From: an uncultured Desulfovibrio sp.
Lineage (GTDB): Bacteria; Desulfobacterota; Desulfovibrionia; Desulfovibrionales; Desulfovibrionaceae
Direction: 5' to 3'
Assembly (NCBI GenBank): GCA_900546145.1
Contig: URBN01000045.1
Location: forward strand, 1-13,210
Length of the DNA: 13,210 bases
Shown here: in pieces, positions 1 through 7,149 of the stretch
Layout: each line of letters opens with the position of its first letter
Numbering within the stretch: the first letter of the stretch is position 1
Notes under the pieces: model-generated
The model's input: only the letters and a program-made list of their open reading frames with translations
Database searches by the model: none
Told to the model about the DNA's origin: nothing
Translations under genes and position numbers: made by a program

Positions 1-1
1 C

Positions 2-421
2 GGCAGCCGGGGCAGGGAGGAGCGTGACCTCAGCGGCCGGTTCGGATCTGAGGACTACGCCCGGGAGGAAATGCGCGCTGAAATCTTTTCGGCAGTCTGC
101 GCTTCGCTTTTCGGCCTCAGGGGCGTGGTGCGCCGCCAGGCCGGATATCTCGACAGCTGGAAGCGCGTTCTCAACGCCCGCCCCGCAGCCATCCTGCTCG
201 CGGCGTCCCAGGCCCAGAATATCGTGGGCGCCATCCTGGACGCTGCCTGCGGGCGCCAGCCCGGCCTTTCCTGGCTCAGAAACAGGGACTTCAGTTCCGT
301 CCCCGCTCCCCTGAAGGATGACCGTCTGCGCCAGGAAGCCATAAGCGCCTCCTTACGGGAAAAGATGTATCCGGAAAAAGAGGAGGACGGACCGGAACGG
401 AGCCCCGCTCCGGGAAAATAG
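2..421 (+). CDS. ArdC-like zincin-type anti-restriction protein, C-terminal part (5' end outside window)
   Basis: The frame is open from the left edge, so only the last 139 residues are present. The run DLSGRFGSEDYAREEMRAE followed by GYLDSWKRVL and AASQAQNIVGAIL is the typical C-terminal half of ArdC-like / DUF1738-type proteins (usual form: RFGSxxYAREELRAEIAS then SWLKALxxD then AAxxAQKAAxxIL). The HExxH-type zinc site of the family would lie just upstream, outside the window; the glutamates of REEMRAE lie in the region that supplies the third zinc ligand in zincins. ArdC-type proteins are carried by plasmids and integrative elements and are linked to single-stranded DNA binding and protection from restriction during transfer. 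The C-terminal tail is charged and proline-rich. The gene ends at an intrinsic terminator at 428-475, so it is probably the last gene of its transcript. An internal ATG at 71 is not the true start because homology continues upstream of it. Confidence 0.8.
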   Translation, partial: GSRGREERDLSGRFGSEDYAREEMRAEIFSAVCASLFGLRGVVRRQAGYLDSWKRVLNARPAAILLAASQAQNIVGAILDAACGRQPGLSWLRNRDFSSVPAPLKDDRLRQEAISASLREKMYPEKEEDGPERSPAPGK

Positions 422-427
422 GGCGCG

Positions 428-475
428 GAGCCGGCCGGGATCGGCGGACGTACCGGTTCCGGCTCTCTTTTTTTC
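428..475 (+). terminator. Intrinsic terminator after the ArdC-like gene
   Basis: A perfect 7-bp stem pairs GAGCCGG (428-434) with CCGGCTC (459-465). A nested CCGG/CCGG pairing (435-438 with 453-456) tightens the loop. A T-rich run (TCTTTTTTTCC) follows from 466. It begins seven bases after the stop codon at 419-421. Confidence 0.85.
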
Positions 476-536
476 CTCTCCCCCTTGCCACAGGCCCGCC
501 TGCGCGGGTACTCAGATGGGAAGGGAGGACACAGGC

Positions 537-1442
537 ATGAGAAGATACGGGATACTGACCGGCGCGGCGTTTATCTGTTTTCTTTTCCTGATGACGGGAT
601 TTCCTGTGAGCAGAGCCGCAGCCCGGCCGGTTCTTCCTCCGTCAGCCGATCCCTACGCTCCCCTGGACGCCGCCCAGGAGGCCGAAGTCGCCATGATTCT
701 TTCCGGCCGCGTCCGTCCGGCGGGCCTCATGCCTGCCGAGGCCATGTCCCCGGCGGAAAGGAAGACAAGCGATTTCGGAAAGCCCAGGGCCACGCATGTG
801 CATGGCGGCGTTGATTTTCTCTTCGAGAAAAACGAGTGCGCCACGGCCGAGGACGACGGATACGTTTCCGATATCCGCGGCTGGGAGGAGGGCGGAAGCT
901 CGGGCGCCAGGGCCGGCCTGCGTATGGAAGTGCACTACACGGGAGAAGCGCTCAGAGGGCACCGCCGCCTTTTCATGCACGTGGGCCGCATTGCCGAGCC
1001 TTTTCTTCAGATGTGCAGCGACGGCCATGTGCGCCGCTTCCCCCACGGGGCGCGCATCCCTTTTAAAAAAGGCCAGACGCTCTTTATGGGCGGCGTCAGG
1101 GGCGATCCCGGAGCCGGCAATTCCACGGGCCGCTGCATGCACGTGGAGGCCTGGGACTCCAGGGGAAAGAAATTCAGCATCCTGCGCTACGCCCAGGCCG
1201 AATGGCAGACTGCGAAGCAGACGGATCAGTGGCTCGTGGGCGGACCTGATTCCTTCAACGTCACTCCGTACCGGCTCGCTTCCGTTCTCATTGTGATGCA
1301 GGATAATCTCGCCGGCATCCGCAAGATGTTCGCGGACGCCAGCCCCAGCCTGGAAAGGGCCGCTGTGGAGCTCTGCCGGCGCAGGGCTGACTTCAGGCAG
1401 CTTCTCACCGACGCCGGGCTCGGCCGGTACGCGGGGAACTAG
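537..1442 (+). CDS. Exported M23/LytM-like metallopeptidase-fold protein with altered HxH motif
   Basis: The 301-residue product starts with a signal peptide: RR near the N-terminus, a hydrophobic core from about residue 5 to 22, then SRAAA as a likely cleavage site. The first zinc motif of M23 peptidases is present as H89-G-G-V-D93. A Y/MHxG-like strand (MHVGRI, H148) and GQTLFMGG follow, as in LytM domains. The last motif, normally HLHFE, reads C200-M-H202-V-E204 after NSTGR, so one histidine is kept and the catalytic one is cysteine. It could be a cell-wall hydrolase, or an inactive scaffold or activator like many degenerate LytM proteins. An upstream ATG at 516 is possible, but the GGGAGGA motif 7 bases before 537 decides for the later start. 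It stands alone behind a terminator. The ArdC-like neighbour suggests a mobile-element setting, which is inference. Confidence 0.75.
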   Translation: MRRYGILTGAAFICFLFLMTGFPVSRAAARPVLPPSADPYAPLDAAQEAEVAMILSGRVRPAGLMPAEAMSPAERKTSDFGKPRATHVHGGVDFLFEKNECATAEDDGYVSDIRGWEEGGSSGARAGLRMEVHYTGEALRGHRRLFMHVGRIAEPFLQMCSDGHVRRFPHGARIPFKKGQTLFMGGVRGDPGAGNSTGRCMHVEAWDSRGKKFSILRYAQAEWQTAKQTDQWLVGGPDSFNVTPYRLASVLIVMQDNLAGIRKMFADASPSLERAAVELCRRRADFRQLLTDAGLGRYAGN

Positions 1443-1447
1443 AAGGT

Positions 1448-1466
1448 CCGGGGAACAGATCCCCGG
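1448..1466. other. Small GC hairpin downstream of the M23-like gene
   Basis: CCGGGGA (1448-1454) and TCCCCGG (1460-1466) form a perfect 7-bp stem with a 5-base loop, six bases after the stop codon. The bases 1459-1470 are also a perfect 12-bp palindrome (ATCCCCGGGGAT). No T-run follows, so it is at most a weak or Rho-assisted terminator. Confidence 0.4.
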
Positions 1467-1470
1467 GGAT

Positions 1471-2058
1471 GGAGCCGGAAGGAATGTGTGAAAAAATACA
1501 CAAATATGGCTGTCCCCCGGTGACGCTGCCCCTGTTTCAGCATCCTGAGTTTCGGAAGGAGGAGAGAAGCCTGTTTCAGGGACGCCGAGAGAAAGCGCAG
1601 GAAACTGTTCTTATTAGCGAAAACAGAGACGATACGGCTGTTTTTATAATTTCCCAAAATACTGCATTGCTGTTACTGTTTGTTTATCTGCTCTTTTTTT
1701 CACAATATACTGTTATTGCAGTGCTGCGAAAGGTATTGGAATGATTGTTATGAAAAAAACAGTAAAATTGTATCATTTAAAAGAGAGAAAAAATTTCCCT
1801 TTTCCCCTTCACGGAGCGTGAATACTGCTCATATTTAAAGAAAGGTTTTGCAATGAAATCTGCTCTGGTGTAACTTTTCAGCATACATCTATGGCGCGGC
1901 CAGCTATGCCGCAGACGCACCGCGGCCGCCGGCTCCGGGAACCTCTCCCCGCTTCCGGCCCGCGGCTGTTTTCTGCCCGGTTTCCCGCCGCGCCGGCCGG
2001 ACAGGTCACTGTCGGAGGTGGCCCGCTGGTTTTCCCCTAAAAAAGCGAGGCAGCTACA
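1471..2058. other. 588-bp intergenic region with an AT-rich pocket
   Basis: No convincing gene is seen here. From about 1600 to 1870 the composition becomes AT-rich, with long A and T runs, and then returns to very GC-rich sequence (1890-2030) just before the reductase gene. A 15-base dyad TTCACG-GAG-CGTGAA lies at 1808-1822 and a candidate promoter at 1848-1876. An open frame at 1469-1744 ends in a hydrophobic stretch but lacks a Shine-Dalgarno sequence and any recognisable family. A 23-codon frame at 1751 has no support either. Confidence 0.5.
1848..1876 (+). promoter_or_regulatory. Candidate sigma70-type promoter for the CoA-disulfide reductase gene
   Basis: TTGCAA (1848-1853) and TAACTT (1871-1876) are separated by 17 bases, in an AT-rich stretch about 180 bp upstream of the start codon. 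The dyad TTCACG-GAG-CGTGAA at 1808-1822 lies 25 bases upstream and could be an operator. Both are pattern matches only. Confidence 0.3.
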
Positions 2059-3768
2059 ATGTCCAAGAAGATTATCGTCATCGGCGGTGTTGCCCTCGGC
2101 CCAAAATGCGCCTGCCGCTGCATGCGGCTCGATCCCACGGCCGAAATCACGCTTTTCGATGAAAACACCCTTATTTCTTATGGCGGCTGCGGCATTCCCT
2201 ACTTCGTGGGCGGCGACATCCAGAACGTGAAGGATCTCTGCTCCACGCCGTACCAGACCCTGCGTGACCCCGAGTTCTTCAAGAAGATGAAGAACTTCGA
2301 CGTGCACATCCACTCCCGTGTCACCAAAGTCGACCGCGCTGCGAAGAAAGTCACCGTGCGCGACACCGTCACCGGTGAGGAGAAGGAATATCCTTACGAC
2401 AAGCTGGTCTTTGCCACGGGCGCCTCGCCCCGCAAGCCCGACGTTCCCGGCAAGGAACTCGGCAACATCTTTACGCTGACCAAGCTTGAAGCTGCCGACG
2501 CCATCCGCAACAAGATTAAGGGCGGTGTCGAACACGCCGTTGTCGTAGGCGGCGGCTTTATCGGCCTCGAGGCGGCTGTGGCCATGGCTGACATGTGGGG
2601 CGTCGAAGTCTCCGTTGTGGAAATGATGCCGCACATCCTGCCCGGCGTGCTCTCCCAGACCTACAGCGACTTCGCCCGCCATGACCTTGAAAGCCACGGC
2701 GTTCATGTCTACACCGGCGAGAAGGTCGTGCGCCTTGAGGGCGATGGCACCGTGCAGCGCGTAATCACCGACAAGCGCACCATCGACGCCCAGCTCGTCA
2801 TCTACTCCGCGGGCTTCCTGCCCAACGGCCAGCTCGCCGAGGAATGCGGCCTTGAAACCAGCCGCGGCGCCATCGTGGTCAACGAACACATGCAGACCTC
2901 CGACCCCGACATCTACGCCGGCGGCGACTGCTGCTCCATAAAGAATCTCATCACCGGCAAAATGGGCTATCTGCCTCTCGGCAGCATGGCCAACCGTCAG
3001 GGCCGTGTCATTGGCACCAACCTCGCCGGCGGCGATGCCACCTTCCCCGGCTATGTGGGCACCTGGTGTGTCAAGCTCTTTGACAAGTCCTTCGCCGGCG
3101 TGGGACTCACCGGCGAGACCGCTGTGAAGGCCGGTTACGACGCCATCGCCGTGAGCGTGTCCCAGTTTGACCGCGCTCACTTCTATCCTGAGAAGAAGAT
3201 GATGCAGCTCGAGCTCGTCGTCGACAAAAAGGACGGCCGCGTGCTCGGCATGCAGGGCTGCTGCGAGGATCCCGAATCCATCAAGGCCAGGGTGGACGCC
3301 GTGGCCGCCGTTCTGCAGAACAAGCCCTTCGTCAAAGTCGAAGATATCTCCAACCTCGAGGTCTGCTACGCCCCGCCGTTCGCTTCGGCTATGGACGTGG
3401 TCAACGCCGTTGGCAACGTCGCTGAGAACGTGCTCGCCGGCCGTATCCATCCCATCTCGCCCGAGGAATTCCTCAGGCTGTGGCACGACCGCAGGAACAA
3501 CAATTTCTACTTCATCGACTCCCGGCCCCAGAAGGCCGGCGAAGCCGAACAGGCCAAACATCCCGACTGGCACGCCCTGTCCCTGGAAGCTATCCAGACC
3601 CGCTGGAACGAAGTTCCCAAGGACAGGCCCATCGCCATCATCTGCAATACCGGCCTGCGTTCCTATGACGCCCTGCTGGTGCTCGCCCGCCACGGCATCA
3701 CCGATGTGGTGCAGTCCATGGGCGGCATGCAGGCTGTCCATGAACTCGGCGCCAGTCTCGACGACTAG
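2059..3768 (+). CDS. FAD-dependent CoA-disulfide/persulfide reductase with C-terminal rhodanese domain
   Basis: The 569-residue protein belongs to the pyridine nucleotide-disulfide reductase family, CoA-disulfide reductase/NADH oxidase branch. It uses NAD(P)H to reduce CoA disulfides, CoA persulfides or polysulfide in the cytoplasm. Visible features: N-terminal FAD loop IGGVALG (8-14); the single redox cysteine C44 in SYGGCGIPY; NAD(P)H-binding VVVGGGFIGLEAA (161-173); FAD-contacting motif DPDIYAGGD (282-290); and YAPPFASAMD (437-446), typical of this branch. The rhodanese domain spans about 465-569, with C529 in ICNTGLRSY as the sulfur-carrying cysteine. This architecture matches persulfide-handling reductases such as Shewanella Npsr. 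Three extra cysteines (C17, C19, C21) lie directly after the FAD loop. A GAGG motif 8 bases before the ATG supports the start. It appears monocistronic, ending at the hairpin at 3796-3831. Confidence 0.93.
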   Translation: MSKKIIVIGGVALGPKCACRCMRLDPTAEITLFDENTLISYGGCGIPYFVGGDIQNVKDLCSTPYQTLRDPEFFKKMKNFDVHIHSRVTKVDRAAKKVTVRDTVTGEEKEYPYDKLVFATGASPRKPDVPGKELGNIFTLTKLEAADAIRNKIKGGVEHAVVVGGGFIGLEAAVAMADMWGVEVSVVEMMPHILPGVLSQTYSDFARHDLESHGVHVYTGEKVVRLEGDGTVQRVITDKRTIDAQLVIYSAGFLPNGQLAEECGLETSRGAIVVNEHMQTSDPDIYAGGDCCSIKNLITGKMGYLPLGSMANRQGRVIGTNLAGGDATFPGYVGTWCVKLFDKSFAGVGLTGETAVKAGYDAIAVSVSQFDRAHFYPEKKMMQLELVVDKKDGRVLGMQGCCEDPESIKARVDAVAAVLQNKPFVKVEDISNLEVCYAPPFASAMDVVNAVGNVAENVLAGRIHPISPEEFLRLWHDRRNNNFYFIDSRPQKAGEAEQAKHPDWHALSLEAIQTRWNEVPKDRPIAIICNTGLRSYDALLVLARHGITDVVQSMGGMQAVHELGASLDD

Positions 3769-3795
3769 CCGCCGTATTTTCCTGTAACAAACCGG

Positions 3796-3831
3796 AAGGG
3801 GGGAGGGAGCCCAAAGGATCCCTCCCCCCTT
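3796..3831. terminator. Hairpin terminator between convergent genes
   Basis: A perfect 13-bp inverted repeat pairs AAGGGGGGAGGGA (3796-3808) with TCCCTCCCCCCTT (3819-3831) across a 10-base loop. It lies 27 bases after the reductase stop and downstream of the minus-strand flavoprotein gene, so it could stop transcripts from both sides. The T-tracts flanking it are short. Confidence 0.75.
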
Positions 3832-3906
3832 CTTCGGTACGGTCCGCGCCGACGGACTCTGCTTCCGTCCCGGCTGTGCCTGGCGCGGCCGCGATGTCCG
3901 GAAATG

Positions 3907-4437
3907 TCAGATATTTCTGCCGAGGTTATACGCCTGCTCAATATAAGGCGTGCCCCTGACAGCGCCCGCCTGGCCAAGTCCTCCGCAGATGAGCGTGCCG
4001 GCATCCTGCCATTTGAGGAATTCAAGCGTCACCCTGTACTGCGAGAGCACCGGCTCCGCGTAATGGGGAGACGTCTGGTTGTAGGTCATGATGAGGCAGG
4101 CCTTCTTGTGTCCCGTGATGGGCGTGTTAATGGCGAAGAAACGTTCGATCACGATTTTCAGCTTGGCCGCGATGGCGAAATAGTACATGGGCGATACGAA
4201 AACAACGGCGTCCGCCGGAAGAATCAGGTCGCGGACCTTTTCGAAATCGTCTTTCTGCACGCAGGGGCCATTCATGCCGCATTTCCAGCAGCCGAGACAC
4301 TGGTGGACATCGAGTCTGGAGCAGTCAAGGCGGGAAACTTCATGCCCCGCTTCCTCAGCGCCGCGGATAAAGGAATCGGCCAGCGTGTTGGAGTTGCCGT
4401 GCTTTCTGGCGCTGCCGCATAAAACGAGAATTTTCAT
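3907..4437 (-). CDS. NADPH-dependent FMN reductase-like / iron-sulfur flavoprotein-like protein
   Basis: The 176-residue product has a flavodoxin-like fold. MKILVLCGSARKHGNSNTLA (1-20) contains the FMN phosphate-binding loop (GSARKHGNSNT), and VFVSPMYYFAIAAKLK (79-94) is the typical flavin-contacting segment. Between them, C47-x2-C50-x2-C53-x5-C59, followed by KDDF, fits the compact cysteine motif (C-x2-C-x2-C-x4-7-C) that binds a 4Fe-4S cluster in archaeal iron-sulfur flavoproteins. Many related flavin reductases have similar cysteines without a proven cluster. The likely role is electron transfer to quinones, FMN or disulfides. The frame stays open further upstream to 4590, but GGAG six bases before the ATG at 4437 and the start of homology fix the start there. 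It lies about 300 bp downstream of the DJ-1/PfpI gene on the same strand, so co-transcription is possible but not close. Confidence 0.85.
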   Translation of the reverse strand: MKILVLCGSARKHGNSNTLADSFIRGAEEAGHEVSRLDCSRLDVHQCLGCWKCGMNGPCVQKDDFEKVRDLILPADAVVFVSPMYYFAIAAKLKIVIERFFAINTPITGHKKACLIMTYNQTSPHYAEPVLSQYRVTLEFLKWQDAGTLICGGLGQAGAVRGTPYIEQAYNLGRNI

Positions 4438-4739
4438 AGGGATCTCCGGAATTCTCAGAGACGGCGCGCAGGAAGCCAACAGACTTGCCTCGTTCACTGC
4501 TGGCGCGCCGTCCTGCCGCGGAAGTGTACTGACATCCGCGGTATAGTGGTTACCGGTGGCTCCCATACTAAATTGCCGGCAAAGGTGCAAATAGAGGGAA
4601 AAGGGGTAATACTTCTGCCGCAGTTCCCATGAAGGACAGAATCAGCCCCCGGGTTTCAGGCTGAATCCGTTCCCTTCCATGCAGGTTTATGGAATGAAGC
4701 ACCCGCGTTTTGCTTTCTGCCCGGGTTTCCCCGGCGTTC
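4438..4739. other. 302-bp intergenic region with an imperfect inverted repeat
   Basis: This gap separates two minus-strand genes. It holds no recognisable coding frame. Its main structure is an imperfect inverted repeat at 4628-4681, with core GAATCAGCC against GGCTGAATC (one mismatch) and weaker outer pairing CATGAAGGA against TCCCTTCCATG. It could act as terminator or attenuator for the DJ-1/PfpI gene upstream. There is no T-run on the minus strand. Confidence 0.4.
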
Positions 4740-5327
4740 TCAGAACCCGCTCAGGCCGTCTGATGGATCTTCTCCCCAGCGGTATTCCATCCCCCGGGCA
4801 ATCTCCCTGGCCATCTGTATGCCGTACTGAGCCGCAATGAAGCCGATCGCCATGTCTATTCCTGCTGCCACGCCGCCCGCAGTGCAGATATTCCCGTCGC
4901 GTATCCAGCGGGCTTCCCGCACCCATTCAGTTCGGGGTCCCATCGAAACGGTCCAGTCAAAGGATTTTTTGTTCCCGGTAGCCTTTCTGCCGTCCAGCAC
5001 GCCTGCCCTGGCAAGCAGGGCAGAACCCGTGCAGACGGAGAGGAGGAAGTCCGCGTGCTCTGCCGAAGTGCGCAGTGTCTGCAGAAACTCTTTGTCGTTC
5101 ACCATCTTCCGGCTCCCGAAGCCGCCGGGAATCAGGAGGATGCCTGTGTGCGCATCCTGGGATACTTTTTCAGTGCTGACGCTGAGCCCGGTATGGTTTG
5201 TCACGGCGCCGCCCTTCAGGGACGTGTAGCGGACTTCATGATCCGGCAGCCGGCTCAGTGCTTCAAGAGGGCCGAAAAGATCCAGTGCGGTAAAGTCATC
5301 GTAGAGAAGTGCCGTGATTTTCTTCAT
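4740..5327 (-). CDS. DJ-1/PfpI (glutamine amidotransferase-like) family protein
   Basis: The 195-residue protein has the whole DJ-1/PfpI domain. DLFGPLEAL (16-24) carries the conserved glutamate E22, ILLIPGGFGSRK (63-74) forms the oxyanion region, and the nucleophile elbow is SVCTGSALLARAGVLDGRKAT with C99. TAGGVAAGIDMAIGFIA near residues 152-168 closes the fold. Members include isonitrile hydratases, glyoxalase-III-type and protein-repair enzymes, and the N-terminal half of AraC-type GATase regulators. This one ends without a DNA-binding domain, so it is a stand-alone enzyme or chaperone, and its substrate cannot be told from sequence. GAAGGTG lies a few bases before the ATG. A 44-codon open frame overlaps its start codon by ATGA. 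The downstream flavoprotein gene suggests a redox or stress setting. Confidence 0.9.
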   Translation of the reverse strand: MKKITALLYDDFTALDLFGPLEALSRLPDHEVRYTSLKGGAVTNHTGLSVSTEKVSQDAHTGILLIPGGFGSRKMVNDKEFLQTLRTSAEHADFLLSVCTGSALLARAGVLDGRKATGNKKSFDWTVSMGPRTEWVREARWIRDGNICTAGGVAAGIDMAIGFIAAQYGIQMAREIARGMEYRWGEDPSDGLSGF

Positions 5328-5458
5328 AATTCACCTTCAGCCTGCGGTTCTTTTCTGTCGGCTATCATAACCAGAAATTTTCTGCCACTGGTGAACCAGA
5401 AGGGGGAGGTCGGCGCGGTCTTCCGCCCGCTGGCCCAGGTGGGCTTCCTCACGGCCAT
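5324..5458 (-). CDS. Possible 44-residue small ORF overlapping the DJ-1/PfpI start
   Basis: An ATG at 5458 opens a 44-codon frame whose TGA overlaps the ATG of the DJ-1/PfpI gene (ATGA), an arrangement typical of translational coupling. The product is basic and rich in W and F, with MAVRKPTWASGRK at its start and DRKEPQ near its end. I recognise no family. A GAGGTG motif lies about 15 bases upstream, which is too far for a good ribosome site. Another frame of the same bases, containing HLGQRAEDRADLPLLVHQW, also looks protein-like, so this could instead be a gene remnant. Low confidence. Confidence 0.25.
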   Translation of the reverse strand: MAVRKPTWASGRKTAPTSPFWFTSGRKFLVMIADRKEPQAEGEL

Positions 5459-5503
5459 AAGCAGAATAATTATCACCTCAGAAAAATTCACCTGTCTCTT
5501 TTT

Positions 5504-6349
5504 TTATTTAAACAACGACAAAAAGACTCCTTGTTCCATATCGGAAATGTTATAAAGATTCTCTAAGACATTAAAGGTCTCCTCTAAGTTCCTACGCGCA
5601 CTTCTCCAGCCACCGCCATCTGTGACCCATACGAATTCAACATTTGGTATTTCTTTTGTCTCTTCGGCGATCATCTTATAACTACGAGCGGTTTCGTTTA
5701 GCTTAGATCCCCCACCAGAATAAAAGTTCGTCTCTATTACAAATATCGTTGAACTTGTTTTTACAACGAAATCCCAGCGCTTTGTTGATGTACCTTCTGC
5801 TGAGATAGCGGAGAGGTCTACACCCCATTTGTTTTCGATGTCCGTTAAGTACATCTCTTTGTAATATTCTGCCCCAGTTTTCCTGATGAATCCCTCTACC
5901 AAATCTTCCATCTGATGCCCGCCTCGGTTTTTTCTACCGTTACTGTCAAGCCCAGTCTCTATTCCTAAGCAGTAATCAACAAGATTATTTATGATGTGCT
6001 CTCCGATAAGCGACAATAGACCAGTTTTTTTCATAAAAACCATGTACTGGTCAACAGAGCAATTCATCTTTGAAAAATCATATGTAAACGCTCCATCTTC
6101 GTCCTGCGCATAGATCTCGTTGTAACGAACAGCAAGGAGTGTTGGAATACAGTGAAGTATTTCAGGATACTTCTTAATGAGTGTTCTAAAATCCTGATCG
6201 ATATTTTTTGAACCTATCAGTGAATTCATAATATTCAATTCAACCTTTATTGAATCAACATTTAAATAGACCTTTTTAAAATCAACATAATAACAATATC
6301 CGTTAATACATGGCCTCATACTACCTAGCCACTCATTAAAATTTCTCAT
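5504..6349 (-). CDS. dpnB: DpnII/MboI-family type II restriction endonuclease (GATC)
   Basis: The 281-residue protein is close to the length of R.DpnII (about 288). It carries the family signature GLDSNGRKNRGGHQMEDLV (133-151), then WDFVV (192-196) and FVIETNFYSGGGSKLNETAR (203-222), then WVTDGGGWRSARRNLEE (241-257). D193 and E206 with N208 are the likely metal-binding catalytic residues in a PD-(D/E)xK-like layout, with N in place of the usual K; this assignment is inferred. The enzyme should cut double-stranded DNA at unmethylated GATC. The ATG overlaps the stop of the dpnA gene by ATGA, and AGGAG lies 8 bases upstream, so expression is coupled to the methylases. Its codons are AT-richer than those of the flanking genes, a sign of transfer. 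Confidence 0.92.
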   Translation of the reverse strand: MRNFNEWLGSMRPCINGYCYYVDFKKVYLNVDSIKVELNIMNSLIGSKNIDQDFRTLIKKYPEILHCIPTLLAVRYNEIYAQDEDGAFTYDFSKMNCSVDQYMVFMKKTGLLSLIGEHIINNLVDYCLGIETGLDSNGRKNRGGHQMEDLVEGFIRKTGAEYYKEMYLTDIENKWGVDLSAISAEGTSTKRWDFVVKTSSTIFVIETNFYSGGGSKLNETARSYKMIAEETKEIPNVEFVWVTDGGGWRSARRNLEETFNVLENLYNISDMEQGVFLSLFK

Positions 6350-7134
6350 CTTTCCATCTCCTTTTGTAATCTCCTAACCGACAGGTTTATGTATTCCTGT
6401 TTATTGTCGATCCCAATATATGCTCGCTTCAATCGTTTTGCTGCCACACCAGTCGATGAGCTTCCGCAAAACGGATCTAAAATTAAATTACCCTCTACGG
6501 TAGAAGCCTCAATAATTCGTTCAAGAATATATAAGGGCTTTTGTGTAGGATGCTTTCCCTCAGTTTTCTCTTTCTGTGGAGTGAGCGTACCCGTCCACAC
6601 ATCCTTCATTTGCTTCCCGCCGTTTTGTTCCTTCATGAGCTGATAATTAAAAAAGTGCTTTGCTTTCTTTTCGTCTTTCTGAGCCCACAGGATGGTTTCT
6701 GTGCTATGAGTAAAACACCTGCACGCGAGATTCGGCGGCGGATTTGTTTTCTGCCACGTAATGTTATTGATGATTTTGAAACCTTCCTGTTCCAGAGCCA
6801 TTCCAATGCTGTAAATATTGTGCAATGTCCCGCTAATCCAGATAGTTCCGTCGCGCGTGAGCACTTTTTTGCAAAGCCGAATCCACATCCTGTTAAATTT
6901 GTGCTTTTCGTCTACCGATAACGCCTTGTCCCAGTCACCCTTGTTTACTGATACCATTCTTCCCGAGTGACATGTGATACCACCATTACTTAAGAAATAG
7001 GGCGGATCAGCAAAAACCATATCTATTGATTCCGGTTCAAGTTTCTCAAGGATTGAAAAGGAATCACCCAAAAAGAGCATGGTATCATCGGTTTTATAGT
7101 ACGGAGACAGATCGGCTATATCTATCTTTTTCAT
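6346..7134 (-). CDS. dpnA: DpnA-like beta-class DNA adenine N6-methyltransferase
   Basis: The 262-residue protein has the beta-class order of motifs: motif IV DPPY at 43-46 (VFADPPYFLSNGG), then HPTQKP at 195-200, then the SAM-binding motif I LDPFCGSSSTG at 219-229 near the C-terminus. This matches M2.DpnII (DpnA, about 268 residues), which methylates adenine in GATC, including single-stranded DNA, and is thought to protect incoming DNA. It lies between dpnM (15-base gap) and dpnB (4-base overlap). A GTG at 7143 also opens the frame, but AGGAGG at 7145-7150 would be one base away from it. That site is 10 bases from the ATG at 7134, which I chose. Base composition is as in its two operon partners. 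Confidence 0.93.
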   Translation of the reverse strand: MKKIDIADLSPYYKTDDTMLFLGDSFSILEKLEPESIDMVFADPPYFLSNGGITCHSGRMVSVNKGDWDKALSVDEKHKFNRMWIRLCKKVLTRDGTIWISGTLHNIYSIGMALEQEGFKIINNITWQKTNPPPNLACRCFTHSTETILWAQKDEKKAKHFFNYQLMKEQNGGKQMKDVWTGTLTPQKEKTEGKHPTQKPLYILERIIEASTVEGNLILDPFCGSSSTGVAAKRLKRAYIGIDNKQEYINLSVRRLQKEMER

Positions 7135-7149
7135 CTTGCCCACGCCTCC

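Noticed and set aside
642..1142. 166-codon minus-strand frame inside the M23-like gene
   Set aside because: No family resemblance; explained by codon bias of the plus-strand gene with signal peptide and M23 motifs.
1469..1744. 91-codon plus-strand frame with a hydrophobic C-terminus
   Set aside because: No Shine-Dalgarno sequence, composition changes abruptly inside it, and no family is recognised. It could be real but cannot be supported.
1751..1822. 23-codon frame starting MKKTVKLYH
   Set aside because: No ribosome site at proper distance and no context; chance frame in AT-rich DNA.
1777..3741. 654-codon open frame on the minus strand opposite the CoA-disulfide reductase
   Set aside because: It mirrors a gene with strong G/C third-position bias, has low-complexity D/H/G/A/V-rich content and no family, and runs past the gene into non-coding DNA. 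It is a shadow frame.
3904..4422. 172-codon plus-strand frame over the FMN reductase-like gene
   Set aside because: The minus-strand frame has the flavin-binding motifs and a ribosome site, so the plus frame is its shadow.
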